Source of the DNA: Bacteroidales bacterium
GTDB taxonomy: Bacteria; Bacteroidota; Bacteroidia; Bacteroidales; F082
DNA length: 64,000 bases
Assembly: GCA_017466405.1 (NCBI GenBank)
Contig: JAFTUF010000009.1
Span: forward strand, 1-64,000
Direction of reading: 5' to 3'
Shown: one piece after another, positions 19,137 through 27,086 of the stretch
Layout of the letters: the number at the start of each line of letters is the position of its first letter
Position numbering within the stretch: position 1 is the stretch's first letter
Made by a program: the position numbers and the translations under genes
Notes under the pieces: model-generated
Database searches by the model: none
Seen by the model: the letters and a program-made list of their open reading frames with translations, nothing else
What the model was told of the DNA's origin: nothing

Positions 19137-19185
19137 CAAAAATATAATAATTTATAATATAAGTCAACCAAACTTTTTAATTTTG
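19137..19185. promoter_or_regulatory. Divergent -7 boxes for susC and radA
   Basis: caaaaata at 19137-19144 reads TATTTTTG on the minus strand toward susC. TAATTTTG at 19178-19185 points at radA. Confidence 0.55.
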
Positions 19186-19207
19186 TAAAAATTTAAATGT
19201 TAAAAAT

Positions 19208-20572
19208 ATGGCTAAGACGAAGACAGTTTTTTTCTGCAAGGAATGTGGTAATGAATCGGCTAAATGGATAGGACACTGCCCAGGCTGCGGCGCTTGGAAC
19301 AGTTATGTTGAAGAGAGTGTTGTGGTAGGTAAAGATAGTAAGTCTGTGAAGAAAAATGTCATGGCGGAGATGAAGTCAAAGCCAGTCCTCGTTCAGGAAA
19401 TAAGCAGCGCTTCCACGCCTCGCATCAACACGCTCTGTGAAGAGTTGAACCGCGTGCTCGGCGGCGGATTAGTGCCTGGATCTCTCATATTACTCGGAGG
19501 CGAACCCGGAATAGGAAAGTCAACGCTATTGCTTCAAGTCGCGCTGAACCTCAAAGATAAAAAAATACTCTACGTCTCCGGCGAAGAGAGCGCTCAGCAG
19601 ATAAAGATGCGTGCCGAACGAATAGGTATTAAAAACGAAAACTGCCTCATACTAACCGAGACCAGCACATCAGAGATAGTAAAACATTTTGAAGAAACAA
19701 AACCCGACATCGTCATCATCGACTCGATACAGACATTAGAATCAACATCGGTGGAAGCGACAGCGGGCAGCATCAGTCAGATACGAGAGACAGCCGCCGA
19801 GATGAACAAGATGGCGAAGTCTTATCACGTGCCGACCTTCCTCATAGGTCATATCACCAAAGACGGAAGCATAGCAGGACCAAAAATACTCGAACATATT
19901 GTCGATACCGTCATACAATTTGAAGGCGACCGCCATTATGGTTTTCGTATCTTAAGAACTGTTAAAAATCGTTTCGGCTCTTCTTCGGAATTAGGCATCT
20001 TCGAGATGAATGCCAACGGCTTACGCGAGGTAAGTAACCCAAGCGAGATTTTATTATCGCAGAGAGAAGAAAACGTCAGCGGCATCGCTGTAGCTGCCAC
20101 TCTCGAAGGTCTGCGCCCTATGATGATAGAGACGCAGGCGCTCGTCAGCACAGCAGCCTACGGGACACCACAACGCAGCTGCACGGGCTTCGACACCCGA
20201 CGCCTCAATATGTTGCTCGCCGTGTTAGAAAAGAGAGCCGGATTCCGCCTCGCCACCAAAGACGTCTTCCTTAACATAGCCGGCGGCATCCGTGTCGATG
20301 ATCCCGCCATAGATCTCGCCGTGATGGCAGCGGTGCTCTCATCGAACGAAGATATAGAGATAAACAACAGATACGCCTTCGCTGCCGAAGTGGGACTCTC
20401 AGGTGAGATACGCTCCGTCAACAGAGTAGAAGCCAGAATAGCGGAAGCCGACAAACTCGGCATGGAGAAAATATTCATCTCCAAATACAACTGCCGCGGC
20501 CTCGACACCTCCAAATACAATGTTGAAGTAGTGCCGCTTGCAACGATAGGGGACCTTATTAGGAGTCTTTGA
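19208..20572 (+). CDS. radA: DNA repair protein RadA (Sms)
   Basis: RecA-like ATPase that promotes branch migration during recombination. The 454-aa protein has an N-terminal zinc finger (Cys10, Cys13, Cys24, Cys27), Walker A GGEPGIGKST, the RadA-specific KNRFGSSSELG motif, and a Lon-like C-terminal domain (VFLNIAGGIRVDDPAIDLAV, AAEVGLSGEIRSVNR). All parts are present. The stop codon at 20570-20572 is itself the first base triplet of an octamer repeat array, so the repeat abuts the gene without disturbing it. Confidence 0.98.
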   Translation: MAKTKTVFFCKECGNESAKWIGHCPGCGAWNSYVEESVVVGKDSKSVKKNVMAEMKSKPVLVQEISSASTPRINTLCEELNRVLGGGLVPGSLILLGGEPGIGKSTLLLQVALNLKDKKILYVSGEESAQQIKMRAERIGIKNENCLILTETSTSEIVKHFEETKPDIVIIDSIQTLESTSVEATAGSISQIRETAAEMNKMAKSYHVPTFLIGHITKDGSIAGPKILEHIVDTVIQFEGDRHYGFRILRTVKNRFGSSSELGIFEMNANGLREVSNPSEILLSQREENVSGIAVAATLEGLRPMMIETQALVSTAAYGTPQRSCTGFDTRRLNMLLAVLEKRAGFRLATKDVFLNIAGGIRVDDPAIDLAVMAAVLSSNEDIEINNRYAFAAEVGLSGEIRSVNRVEARIAEADKLGMEKIFISKYNCRGLDTSKYNVEVVPLATIGDLIRSL

Positions 20573-20687
20573 GATGCTGAGTTACTGAGTTGCTGAGTTA
20601 CTAAGTTGCTGAGTTGCTGAGTTGCTGAGTTGCTGAGTTGCTGAGTTTCTGAGTTGCTGAGTTTCTGAGTTGCTGAGTTGTTGAGTG
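20570..20687. repeat. Octamer array upstream of the S23 gene
   Basis: About 14 tandem units of an eight-base repeat, consensus gagttgct, with variants gagttact, gagtttct and aagttgct. It starts in the radA stop codon and ends 10 bases before the next gene. All units have one orientation. Confidence 0.95.
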
Positions 20688-20697
20688 AAATAATATT

Positions 20698-21075
20698 ATG
20701 TTTAATTTAAAATCAAAAATTATGAAACCTATTGAAGAAATGTATATCTGGAGAGAGTCCAGATGTTTAGTTAATGACATTTATCATATCATGAAAGGAT
20801 GTCATGATTATAGTTTCAGAGAACAGATTCAAAGAGCTGCTATAAGCATAATGAATAATATCGCAGAAGGAGCGGAATCTGGTTCAAATGCGAAATATAT
20901 AAACTTTTTGTATATCTCCAAAGGAAGTTGCTCAGAGGTTCGTTCCATGCTTTATCTGTGTGAAGATTTCCGTTACTGCACACCAGAGGAAAGAACTAAA
21001 TTACAAGGCAAGACAAAATTAATATCTGTAGGTATCGCAAAACTAATCAAGTATCTATCGGAAAAGAAAAACTAA
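20698..21075 (+). CDS. Four-helix-bundle protein (S23 / 23S intervening-sequence family)
   Basis: A 125-aa protein (117 aa if the second ATG at 20722 is used) of the family first found inside intervening sequences of 23S rRNA genes. Diagnostic features: YIWRESRCLVNDIYHIM, the centre FREQIQRAAISIMNNIAEG, and YLYISKGSCSEVRSML-like helices (YISKGSCSEVRSMLYL). The fold is shared with Avd proteins of diversity-generating retroelements, but no reverse transcriptase is present here. Function unknown. It is enclosed on both sides by the same octamer repeat; its stop codon touches the downstream array, which suggests gene and repeats moved as one unit. Confidence 0.9.
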   Translation: MFNLKSKIMKPIEEMYIWRESRCLVNDIYHIMKGCHDYSFREQIQRAAISIMNNIAEGAESGSNAKYINFLYISKGSCSEVRSMLYLCEDFRYCTPEERTKLQGKTKLISVGIAKLIKYLSEKKN

Positions 21076-21245
21076 GTTTCTGAGTGGCTGAGTTGCTAAG
21101 TTACTGAGTTGCTGAGTTGCTAAGTTACTGAGTTGCTGAGTTGCTAAGTTACTGAGTTGCTGAGTTGCTAAGTGGCTTAGTAACTTAGCATCTTAGTATC
21201 TTAGCATCTTAGTAACTTAGCATCTTAGCATCTTAGTATCTTAGT
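21073..21245. repeat. Octamer array downstream of the S23 gene, with internal inversion
   Basis: Starts in the S23 stop codon. From 21076 to about 21173 the units read gagttgct/aagttgct as in the upstream array; from about 21174 to 21245 they read in reverse complement (cttagtaacttagcatctta). The two halves can fold on each other into a long hairpin that could end transcription of both convergent genes. The right end reaches into the last codons of the next gene. Confidence 0.9.
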
Positions 21246-22144
21246 AACTTCTCAAGTTTCCTCTCCCAAACTAACACCAACGACATTGCCCAGCGGGAGA
21301 GTAGCATCCAGAGGTAAGCGCCTCCTACTGCCGCGAAGAGAAGCAGGTCTTCTAAGTTACTATGTGATATTCCGATATGATGATTCAAGAGGTCGTTTTC
21401 TTCTTGGGTGGTCTCGCCTTTCTCTGCCTCCTCTATCATGATGCCAGCTCCGTAGGCTAGTCCTAAAGTATTGGAGATTAACCATAACAAGGCTGTCTTT
21501 GGCGACAAACCGAAAAATATCATTACTGGCTTAAGGAACTTAGAGATATATTCTATAATACCAAACTCCGTCAAGACTTTTTGCAATACTGACAAAGAAT
21601 AAATCAATACTGCCATAATAATTAGATTTTTCAAAGTCCTGAAGAACCAATCTTCCAACATCATGACGAATGTCAATTCTTCTGCTACGCTATTTGTCGT
21701 GGCGACAGCTTCATAACTACCTGGCATAATCTTATTTAAGACCCAAGCCAAGATGAAAGCCGATAATGTTCTTACAGCCACCATCCTCACCACAGAAGAG
21801 CCAGTCTTATGCTGCACCGTCGTCTCTACAATCATATTATGCGAGCAAAGCACCATCACCGATAATATTGTAGCGGCACGTGTGCTTAAGTCTAAGGTCG
21901 TCATCACGGCGATGGCAGAATAGCAGTTGACGAAATAACCTGACACGTATGCAAGAGCAGCCTCGCCTGGGAGTCCGAAATGTGAGAAGATAGGATTAAG
22001 AAACTGTGAGAGCCATTCGATGACTCCAAAAAATTGAAGCAACATTATGGCGAAAGAAATCGAGACCATAATCTTGCTCAACCATTTGATAGTCTTGAAC
22101 GCTGGCGCCCAAGCTATCTTCACACATTTTATAAAACGCTGCAT
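21233..22144 (-). CDS. Nucleoside-recognition (Gate) domain membrane protein
   Basis: A 303-aa integral membrane protein with about eight helices in two Gate domains. The repeated motif is visible twice: SQFLNPIFSHFGLPGEAALA and SKFLKPVMIFFGLSPKTALL. Such proteins are called nucleoside-recognition proteins, related to YjiH and spore-maturation proteins; the transported substrate is not established. The C-terminal residues (LLRY) and stop are encoded by the end of the octamer repeat array, so the native stop may have been replaced by repeat sequence. Divergent from meaB; a TATCTTTG box on its strand lies at 22174-22181. Confidence 0.8.
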   Translation of the reverse strand: MQRFIKCVKIAWAPAFKTIKWLSKIMVSISFAIMLLQFFGVIEWLSQFLNPIFSHFGLPGEAALAYVSGYFVNCYSAIAVMTTLDLSTRAATILSVMVLCSHNMIVETTVQHKTGSSVVRMVAVRTLSAFILAWVLNKIMPGSYEAVATTNSVAEELTFVMMLEDWFFRTLKNLIIMAVLIYSLSVLQKVLTEFGIIEYISKFLKPVMIFFGLSPKTALLWLISNTLGLAYGAGIMIEEAEKGETTQEENDLLNHHIGISHSNLEDLLLFAAVGGAYLWMLLSRWAMSLVLVWERKLEKLLRY

Positions 22145-22165
22145 CTTACCTCGCTATATTAATTA

Positions 22166-22181
22166 TATCTTTGCAAAGATA
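22166..22181. promoter_or_regulatory. Palindromic -7 box (TATCTTTG/CAAAGATA)
   Basis: A perfect 16-base palindrome puts a -7 consensus on both strands in the same place. The minus-strand copy serves the Gate-domain gene; the plus-strand copy could give a longer meaB transcript. Confidence 0.6.
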
Positions 22182-22228
22182 GATTATTTTTAATTTTTAA
22201 AACCTCATTTTTCTCGAAAAATAATTCT

Positions 22229-22236
22229 TATCTTTG
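22229..22236 (+). promoter_or_regulatory. -7 box very close to the meaB start
   Basis: TATCTTTG ends only 7 bases before the meaB ATG. Transcripts from it would have almost no leader. Confidence 0.55.
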
Positions 22237-22243
22237 CCCCACT

Positions 22244-23362
22244 ATGGAACTAAATGAGCATTTTGAAAATCAGAAGCATGAGTGGGAGTCGGCATTACAA
22301 GTGAACGCTCCTACCGAACAGCCTATACAGGTCAATCCTAAGGCTTTAGAAAGAATGATGGCTAAACGTCAGAAGATGTTGCCTCTCGAAGATTATGTCG
22401 CTGGTATTCTCAAGGGCGACATTGTCATTTTGAGCAAGGCCATCACCTTGGTTGAAAGTTCTTTGCCTGAGCATCAGAAGATGGCGCAGGACATCATATC
22501 GGCTTGTCTCCCTTATTCAGGCAACGCCATACGTCTCGGTATCACCGGTGTTCCCGGAGCTGGAAAGAGTACCTTCATCGAGGCACTCGGCATGGAGTTG
22601 AGTCGCAAGGGACATCGTCTCGCAGTACTCGCCATCGACCCGAGCAGCCAGCGTTCCAAAGGCAGTATCCTCGGCGACAAGACACGTATGGAAGAGCTGT
22701 CGCAACAACGCAACGTCTATATACGTCCTTCCGCATCGGCAGGCACTCTCGGCGGCGTGGCACGTAAGACTCGTGAGGCAATAATATTATGCGAGGCGGC
22801 AGGCTTCGACACTATATTCGTGGAGACAGTAGGCGTAGGTCAGTCGGAGATAGCAGTATATTCTATGGTCGATTTCTTCCTCCTTATATTAATAGGTGGA
22901 GCCGGCGATGAGCTGCAAGGAATAAAACGCGGCATCATGGAGATGGCTGATGGCATCGTCGTCAACAAAGCCGACGGCGACAACGTACAAAGAGCCAACC
23001 GTGCTATGGCAGAAGTCAAGAATGCGGTACACCTCTTCCCTCTCGCCGAATCGGGACAGCCTGTCAACGTGATGACATGCTCAGCACTCACACATCACAA
23101 CGTGCCAGAGGTCTGGCAGATGGTGACAGAACACGTAGAGAATATCCGCAAGTCGGGTTACCTCGCTAAGAAAAGAGCTAAGCAAGACGTACAGACGATG
23201 TTCGACAGTATAGAGCAGACTTTACGCAGCGACTTCTACGAGAACAGCCTGATAAAAGATATGATAACGCTGACAGAGAACGACGTCAGAGAGAAAAGAG
23301 TCAGCGCTTATATAGCAGCTCAAAATCTCTTGGAAGCTTATTTCAATGTATTGAAAAAATAA
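22244..23362 (+). CDS. meaB: Methylmalonyl-CoA mutase-associated GTPase MeaB
   Basis: G3E-family GTPase that protects and loads methylmalonyl-CoA mutase with adenosylcobalamin, part of the succinate-to-propionate route used by fermentative Bacteroidales. The 372-aa length fits. Motifs: P-loop GVPGAGKST, the family strand VETVGVGQSE, NKADGDN as base-recognition motif, and the C-terminal dimerisation helices. The mutase subunits themselves are not in this window. The start is the first ATG, close behind a -7 box. Confidence 0.96.
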   Translation: MELNEHFENQKHEWESALQVNAPTEQPIQVNPKALERMMAKRQKMLPLEDYVAGILKGDIVILSKAITLVESSLPEHQKMAQDIISACLPYSGNAIRLGITGVPGAGKSTFIEALGMELSRKGHRLAVLAIDPSSQRSKGSILGDKTRMEELSQQRNVYIRPSASAGTLGGVARKTREAIILCEAAGFDTIFVETVGVGQSEIAVYSMVDFFLLILIGGAGDELQGIKRGIMEMADGIVVNKADGDNVQRANRAMAEVKNAVHLFPLAESGQPVNVMTCSALTHHNVPEVWQMVTEHVENIRKSGYLAKKRAKQDVQTMFDSIEQTLRSDFYENSLIKDMITLTENDVREKRVSAYIAAQNLLEAYFNVLKK

Positions 23363-23455
23363 AAATACAAATATTGATTTCATACAAGTTTTTTGACTAA
23401 GTTTGTACAGATTTTATTAGACTGAATTAATTTTAAAATTTCATAAAGAAAAGAT

Positions 23456-24967
23456 ATGAACACAAACATTCAAATGAACCCTAACTCGCTGGTTCAATAT
23501 TTACAAAAACCAGCTCGTGAATTTACAAAGCAAGACATCATTCGCTACTGCGAAGATAACGGTGTTGAATTCATTAACTTCCACTATTGCGGCTGGGACG
23601 GCAAACTCAAGACTTTGAACTTTGTCATCCAAAGCGTAGATCACCTCGACAACATCCTCTCAGCAGGTGAACGCGTCGATGGTTCAAGCTTGTTCCCATT
23701 CATCGAAGCTGGCAAGAGCGACCTCTATGTCGTTCCTAAGTTCAGAACAGCATTCCGCAACCCATTCTCAGAAATCCCAACAGTTGACCTCCTCTGCTCA
23801 TTCTATGACCGTGAAGGCAACCCATTCGAAAGCTCACCAGAATATATCCTCCGTAAAGCTCACAGAGCATTCCAAGAATCAACAGGTTTGCAAATGGAAA
23901 CAATGGGCGAACTCGAATATTATATCATCGCTGAAGACGAAGAAATCTACCCTGTTCCAGATCAAAAAGGTTATCACGAAAGCCGTCCTTTCAACAAGTT
24001 CACCGACTACCGCGTTGAAGCTATGCGTCTCATCGCTCAAGCTGGCGGCATGATTAAATACGGCCACTCAGAAGTAGGTAACTTCACTTTAGACGGAAAA
24101 ATCTACGAACAAAACGAAATAGAATTCTTACCAACAAATATCGAAGACGCTGCCGACCAATTAGTCATCGCTAAATGGATCATGCGTCAACTCGCTTACG
24201 AATATGGCGTAACATTGACATTCGCTCCTAAGATCACTGTTGGTAAAGCCGGCTCAGGTATGCACGTACACTGCAAGTTCACTAAAGACGGTAAGTCAGT
24301 CATGATTGAAAACGGCGAATTGACAGACATCTGCAAGAAAGCTATCGCTGGTTACATGATGGCAGGTACTTCACTCCCAGCATTCGGCAACCCTAACCCA
24401 TTGGCATTCTTACGCCTCGTTCCTCATCAAGAAGCTCCTACATCATTGTGCTGGTCATTCTCAAACAGAAGCGCTTTGGTTAGAGTTCCTCTCGGCTGGA
24501 TCAACAACGGCAAAGATATGCTCGCAAACTGCAACCCACTTGAAACACCTTCAACAAAAGACTTCAGCGACAAGCAAACATTCGAATGGCGCGCTTCAGA
24601 CGCTAGCGCTGACATCTATCTCTTGATGGCAGCTTTATGCGCAGCAGCACGTTACGGATTAGAATCACCAGATGCTTTGGAAGTAGCAGAAAGAACATAC
24701 GTTGGTCTCGGCGTCAACATCCACGACGACAAGAACAAGTCAGTTCAAGACGCTCTCGAACAACTTCCAGACTCATGCTACAGAGCAGCTGAAGAACTCG
24801 AAAAAGACCGCGAAATCTATACAGCAAAAGGCGTGTTCTCAGACAACATCGTTGATTATATGATTAAATATCTCAAGAACTTCAACGACGCTAACCTCCG
24901 CGCTGAACTCGGCAACGACACTGAAAAAATCATGAAAGTCGTTAACGACAACATGCACGTCGGTTGA
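23456..24967 (+). CDS. glnA: Glutamine synthetase
   Basis: Makes glutamine from glutamate, ammonia and ATP. The 503-aa protein has the beta-grasp N-terminal domain (VEFINFHYCGWDGKLKTLNF) and catalytic domain motifs MGELEYYIIAEDEE, GSGMHVHCKFTKDGKSVM and NPNPLAFLRLVPHQEAPTSL. It resembles the type I fold in length and order but is slightly longer than classical GlnA (about 470 aa), as is usual in this phylum, and I see no clear adenylylation-site Tyr context. Codon use is strongly biased toward C-ending, preferred codons, a sign of high expression. A terminator follows. Confidence 0.95.
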   Translation: MNTNIQMNPNSLVQYLQKPAREFTKQDIIRYCEDNGVEFINFHYCGWDGKLKTLNFVIQSVDHLDNILSAGERVDGSSLFPFIEAGKSDLYVVPKFRTAFRNPFSEIPTVDLLCSFYDREGNPFESSPEYILRKAHRAFQESTGLQMETMGELEYYIIAEDEEIYPVPDQKGYHESRPFNKFTDYRVEAMRLIAQAGGMIKYGHSEVGNFTLDGKIYEQNEIEFLPTNIEDAADQLVIAKWIMRQLAYEYGVTLTFAPKITVGKAGSGMHVHCKFTKDGKSVMIENGELTDICKKAIAGYMMAGTSLPAFGNPNPLAFLRLVPHQEAPTSLCWSFSNRSALVRVPLGWINNGKDMLANCNPLETPSTKDFSDKQTFEWRASDASADIYLLMAALCAAARYGLESPDALEVAERTYVGLGVNIHDDKNKSVQDALEQLPDSCYRAAEELEKDREIYTAKGVFSDNIVDYMIKYLKNFNDANLRAELGNDTEKIMKVVNDNMHVG

Positions 24968-25000
24968 TACAATTGACAATTTTTAGTTAATAATTATCGG

Positions 25001-25033
25001 ACGTCACTTCAAAACGAGGTGACGTTCTTTTTT
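25001..25033 (+). terminator. Intrinsic terminator of glnA
   Basis: acgtcacttc (25001-25010) pairs with gaggtgacgt (25015-25024, one G-U pair) and is followed by ttctttttt. Confidence 0.9.
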
Positions 25034-25048
25034 ATCAGAAAATGATAT

Positions 25049-26419
25049 TCAATATGTTGACATCATTATATTAGAGATTGCGTACAATGGATTTATGTAT
25101 ATATTTCTAACGACGTTTCCATTATACTCTTCTTCCAATACTGCAAAATTTTCAAGAGAACAACGTATTGCACTATTAATATTTTTATTACGCATAAACA
25201 ACCTTAGACTTTTCATTTTTCCACTGGTTCCAGACTTACATTCTATCGGAAGAACTTTCATATTATGAGCAATTATATAATCTACTTCAGAGGTTGTATT
25301 TTCAACTAAATTCTCCCAATAAAACAAGTCATGTTGCGCTCGGAAACTGGAATATTTTACAAGTTCCCAACCTAAGACCATCTCTGTCAAACCTCCTTTA
25401 TTAACCAACTCATCTGCTGCGCCAGCAACAATAGTGTCAATATATCCCTGAGAACCTCCAAAATTTAAATCCAGAATGCGTAACAATAATCCGCTGTCAA
25501 GATATATGTATTTCCTAAATTTATCGTTCACCTCTGCTCCAAGAGGTAAACCATTTGCAGCAGTATGACTCACGCGTTTAATAATACCTGCATCGCACAA
25601 CAAACCCAAAGCTTTCTTTACATCTTCCGTACGATAACCTCCTTCCACCTTACTGTATATAAATTTTTTCCCTATCTGAGCTACTACACTTTGCAACGTA
25701 TTGCGTAATAACGTAATATCTACCTTATGAGCATATTTGGCAAAATCATCATAATATGATAACTGTATATCATCTAACTCAGACTGACAATTATTATAGT
25801 TATTGGTCTCCAACCAGGCTACGACACTAGCTGGCATCCCTCCTACAATTAAGAATGTCCTGAATTGTTGAATCATTTCATTATGCAATGCTTCAAATAA
25901 AGGATGTTTAGCATCTGCTTTTTGTTTCGCCTCTACCCATGTCATCTTCCCTTGAGCAACAAGAAATTCGTCAAATGAAAAAGGATACATAAACAAAGAA
26001 CGAATCCTACCAACACCATACGATGCAATATCCTTCAAAGTAAATTCCAACAAAGAACCCGCTGCTACAATATGTAATTCAGGAAAATCTTCTTTAAAGA
26101 ACCATAAACTTTTTACAGCTTCTGCTGAGACTTGTATCTCATCAAGAAATATCAAAGTCTTACCCGCTATAACAGGCGTATTATATAGTAAACCAATATT
26201 TGTCGCAAGCTGTCTTACATCTGCCGTCTGCTTAAATAGTTCTTTCAATTCAGAACGCTTCTCAAAATTAGCTTCTATATAATAATCAAATGACTTACCC
26301 AAATTTCTTACAGCACTAGATTTACCAACCTGACGTGCTCCTCTCAAAAGTAAAGGTTTATGGTGTGAGTCATCTTTCCATTCCATTAATTGTTGATCTA
26401 TGTGCCTTGGTATATACAT
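25049..26419 (-). CDS. AAA ATPase with DUF4143 domain
   Basis: A 456-aa ATPase of the AAA_14/DUF4143 type, common in Bacteroidota as single or multiple copies. Walker A GARQVGKS is at residues 27-34 and Walker B lies in TLIFLDEIQ. The C-terminal DUF4143 region contains EVDYIIAHNMKVLPIECKSG, which looks like a PD-(D/E)XK nuclease core (Asp, then Glu-x-Lys), so DNA binding or cleavage is possible. The biological role is unknown. The gene stands alone; on its strand a TATATTTG box is at 26441-26448 and two direct repeats lie farther upstream. Confidence 0.88.
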   Translation of the reverse strand: MYIPRHIDQQLMEWKDDSHHKPLLLRGARQVGKSSAVRNLGKSFDYYIEANFEKRSELKELFKQTADVRQLATNIGLLYNTPVIAGKTLIFLDEIQVSAEAVKSLWFFKEDFPELHIVAAGSLLEFTLKDIASYGVGRIRSLFMYPFSFDEFLVAQGKMTWVEAKQKADAKHPLFEALHNEMIQQFRTFLIVGGMPASVVAWLETNNYNNCQSELDDIQLSYYDDFAKYAHKVDITLLRNTLQSVVAQIGKKFIYSKVEGGYRTEDVKKALGLLCDAGIIKRVSHTAANGLPLGAEVNDKFRKYIYLDSGLLLRILDLNFGGSQGYIDTIVAGAADELVNKGGLTEMVLGWELVKYSSFRAQHDLFYWENLVENTTSEVDYIIAHNMKVLPIECKSGTSGKMKSLRLFMRNKNINSAIRCSLENFAVLEEEYNGNVVRNIYINPLYAISNIMMSTY

Positions 26420-26460
26420 AAAAATACATTTAAACGATATGCAAATATAATATTAATCTG

Positions 26461-26514
26461 CAAAAACCGAGATGAATAAATAACTATTTTTTGTAAAAAC
26501 CGAGACGAATAAAT
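26461..26514. repeat. Two direct repeats in a divergent promoter region
   Basis: aaaaaccgagatgaataaat (ends 26481) and aaaaaccgagacgaataaat (ends 26514) are two 20-base copies with one difference, starting 33 bases apart (about three helix turns). They lie between the ATPase promoter and that of the following secreted protein and could be regulator sites. Confidence 0.6.
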
Positions 26515-26571
26515 TTCAATTCATCTTTCCTCCATTATAAAACCTTTGTTCGTCGATTCGGATAGAATTTT

Positions 26572-26579
26572 TACTTTTG
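26572..26579 (+). promoter_or_regulatory. -7 box of the secreted-protein pair
   Basis: TACTTTTG with an upstream TTTG at 26545-26548. It places transcription start downstream of 26580 and rules out a protein start at 26577. Confidence 0.6.
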
Positions 26580-26618
26580 TCATATATTATTAGATTTTTT
26601 TGCAGAAAAATTCATCAA

Positions 26619-27086
26619 ATGAAGAAATTGATATTTACATTAATGTTTGTCTTTGCAATGTGTGGACTTAACGCACAGTCGTACGAACTCGTCATTAAAA
26701 TGAATGACGGAACTGAGACAATATGGAATTACGAGTCGTTGCACAACATCTGCTTCGAAGATGAAACGACGCTAATCATAGTGGAAAGAGATAATCTCTA
26801 CACACATCCTTACAATATCGCAGAAATAAATAAACTGTATTTCAATTCTTCGGAAAATATTTTTGAATTAGGAGAGAATAACAATTCCTTCGTATTTCCT
26901 AACCCAGCTAAAGACGATGTCAGAATAATAGGCATTAAAAATCAAGAGATAGAAATTATATCTATAGATGGAAAGTCAATGTTAAGAATATTTTACGATG
27001 GAAAGTCATTAGACGTTTCTTCCTTACCACAAGGACTTTATCTGATAAAAACCAATAACAAAACCTTAAAATTTGAGAAGATATGA
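26619..27086 (+). CDS. Small secreted protein with type IX sorting domain
   Basis: A 155-aa exported protein. Signal peptide MKKLIFTLMFVFAMCGLNAQ, then a short beta-rich module (YELVIKMNDGTETIWNYESL ... IAEINKLYF) of about 55 residues, and a type IX sorting domain (FVFPNPAKDDVRIIGIKNQ, DGKSLDVSSLPQGLYLIKT). The mature part is so short that it may be little more than a targeting unit plus one module. The next gene carries a similar N-terminal module and starts in an ATGA overlap, so the two are translationally coupled and probably act together. Binding partner unknown. Confidence 0.8.
   Translation: MKKLIFTLMFVFAMCGLNAQSYELVIKMNDGTETIWNYESLHNICFEDETTLIIVERDNLYTHPYNIAEINKLYFNSSENIFELGENNNSFVFPNPAKDDVRIIGIKNQEIEIISIDGKSMLRIFYDGKSLDVSSLPQGLYLIKTNNKTLKFEKI

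Noticed and set aside
20698..21075. Diversity-generating retroelement accessory gene (Avd)
   Set aside because: The four-helix protein resembles Avd in fold, but the window has no reverse transcriptase and no template/variable repeat pair.
20570..21245. CRISPR-like array
   Set aside because: The units are 8 bases without spacers, degenerate and partly inverted; no cas gene is present.
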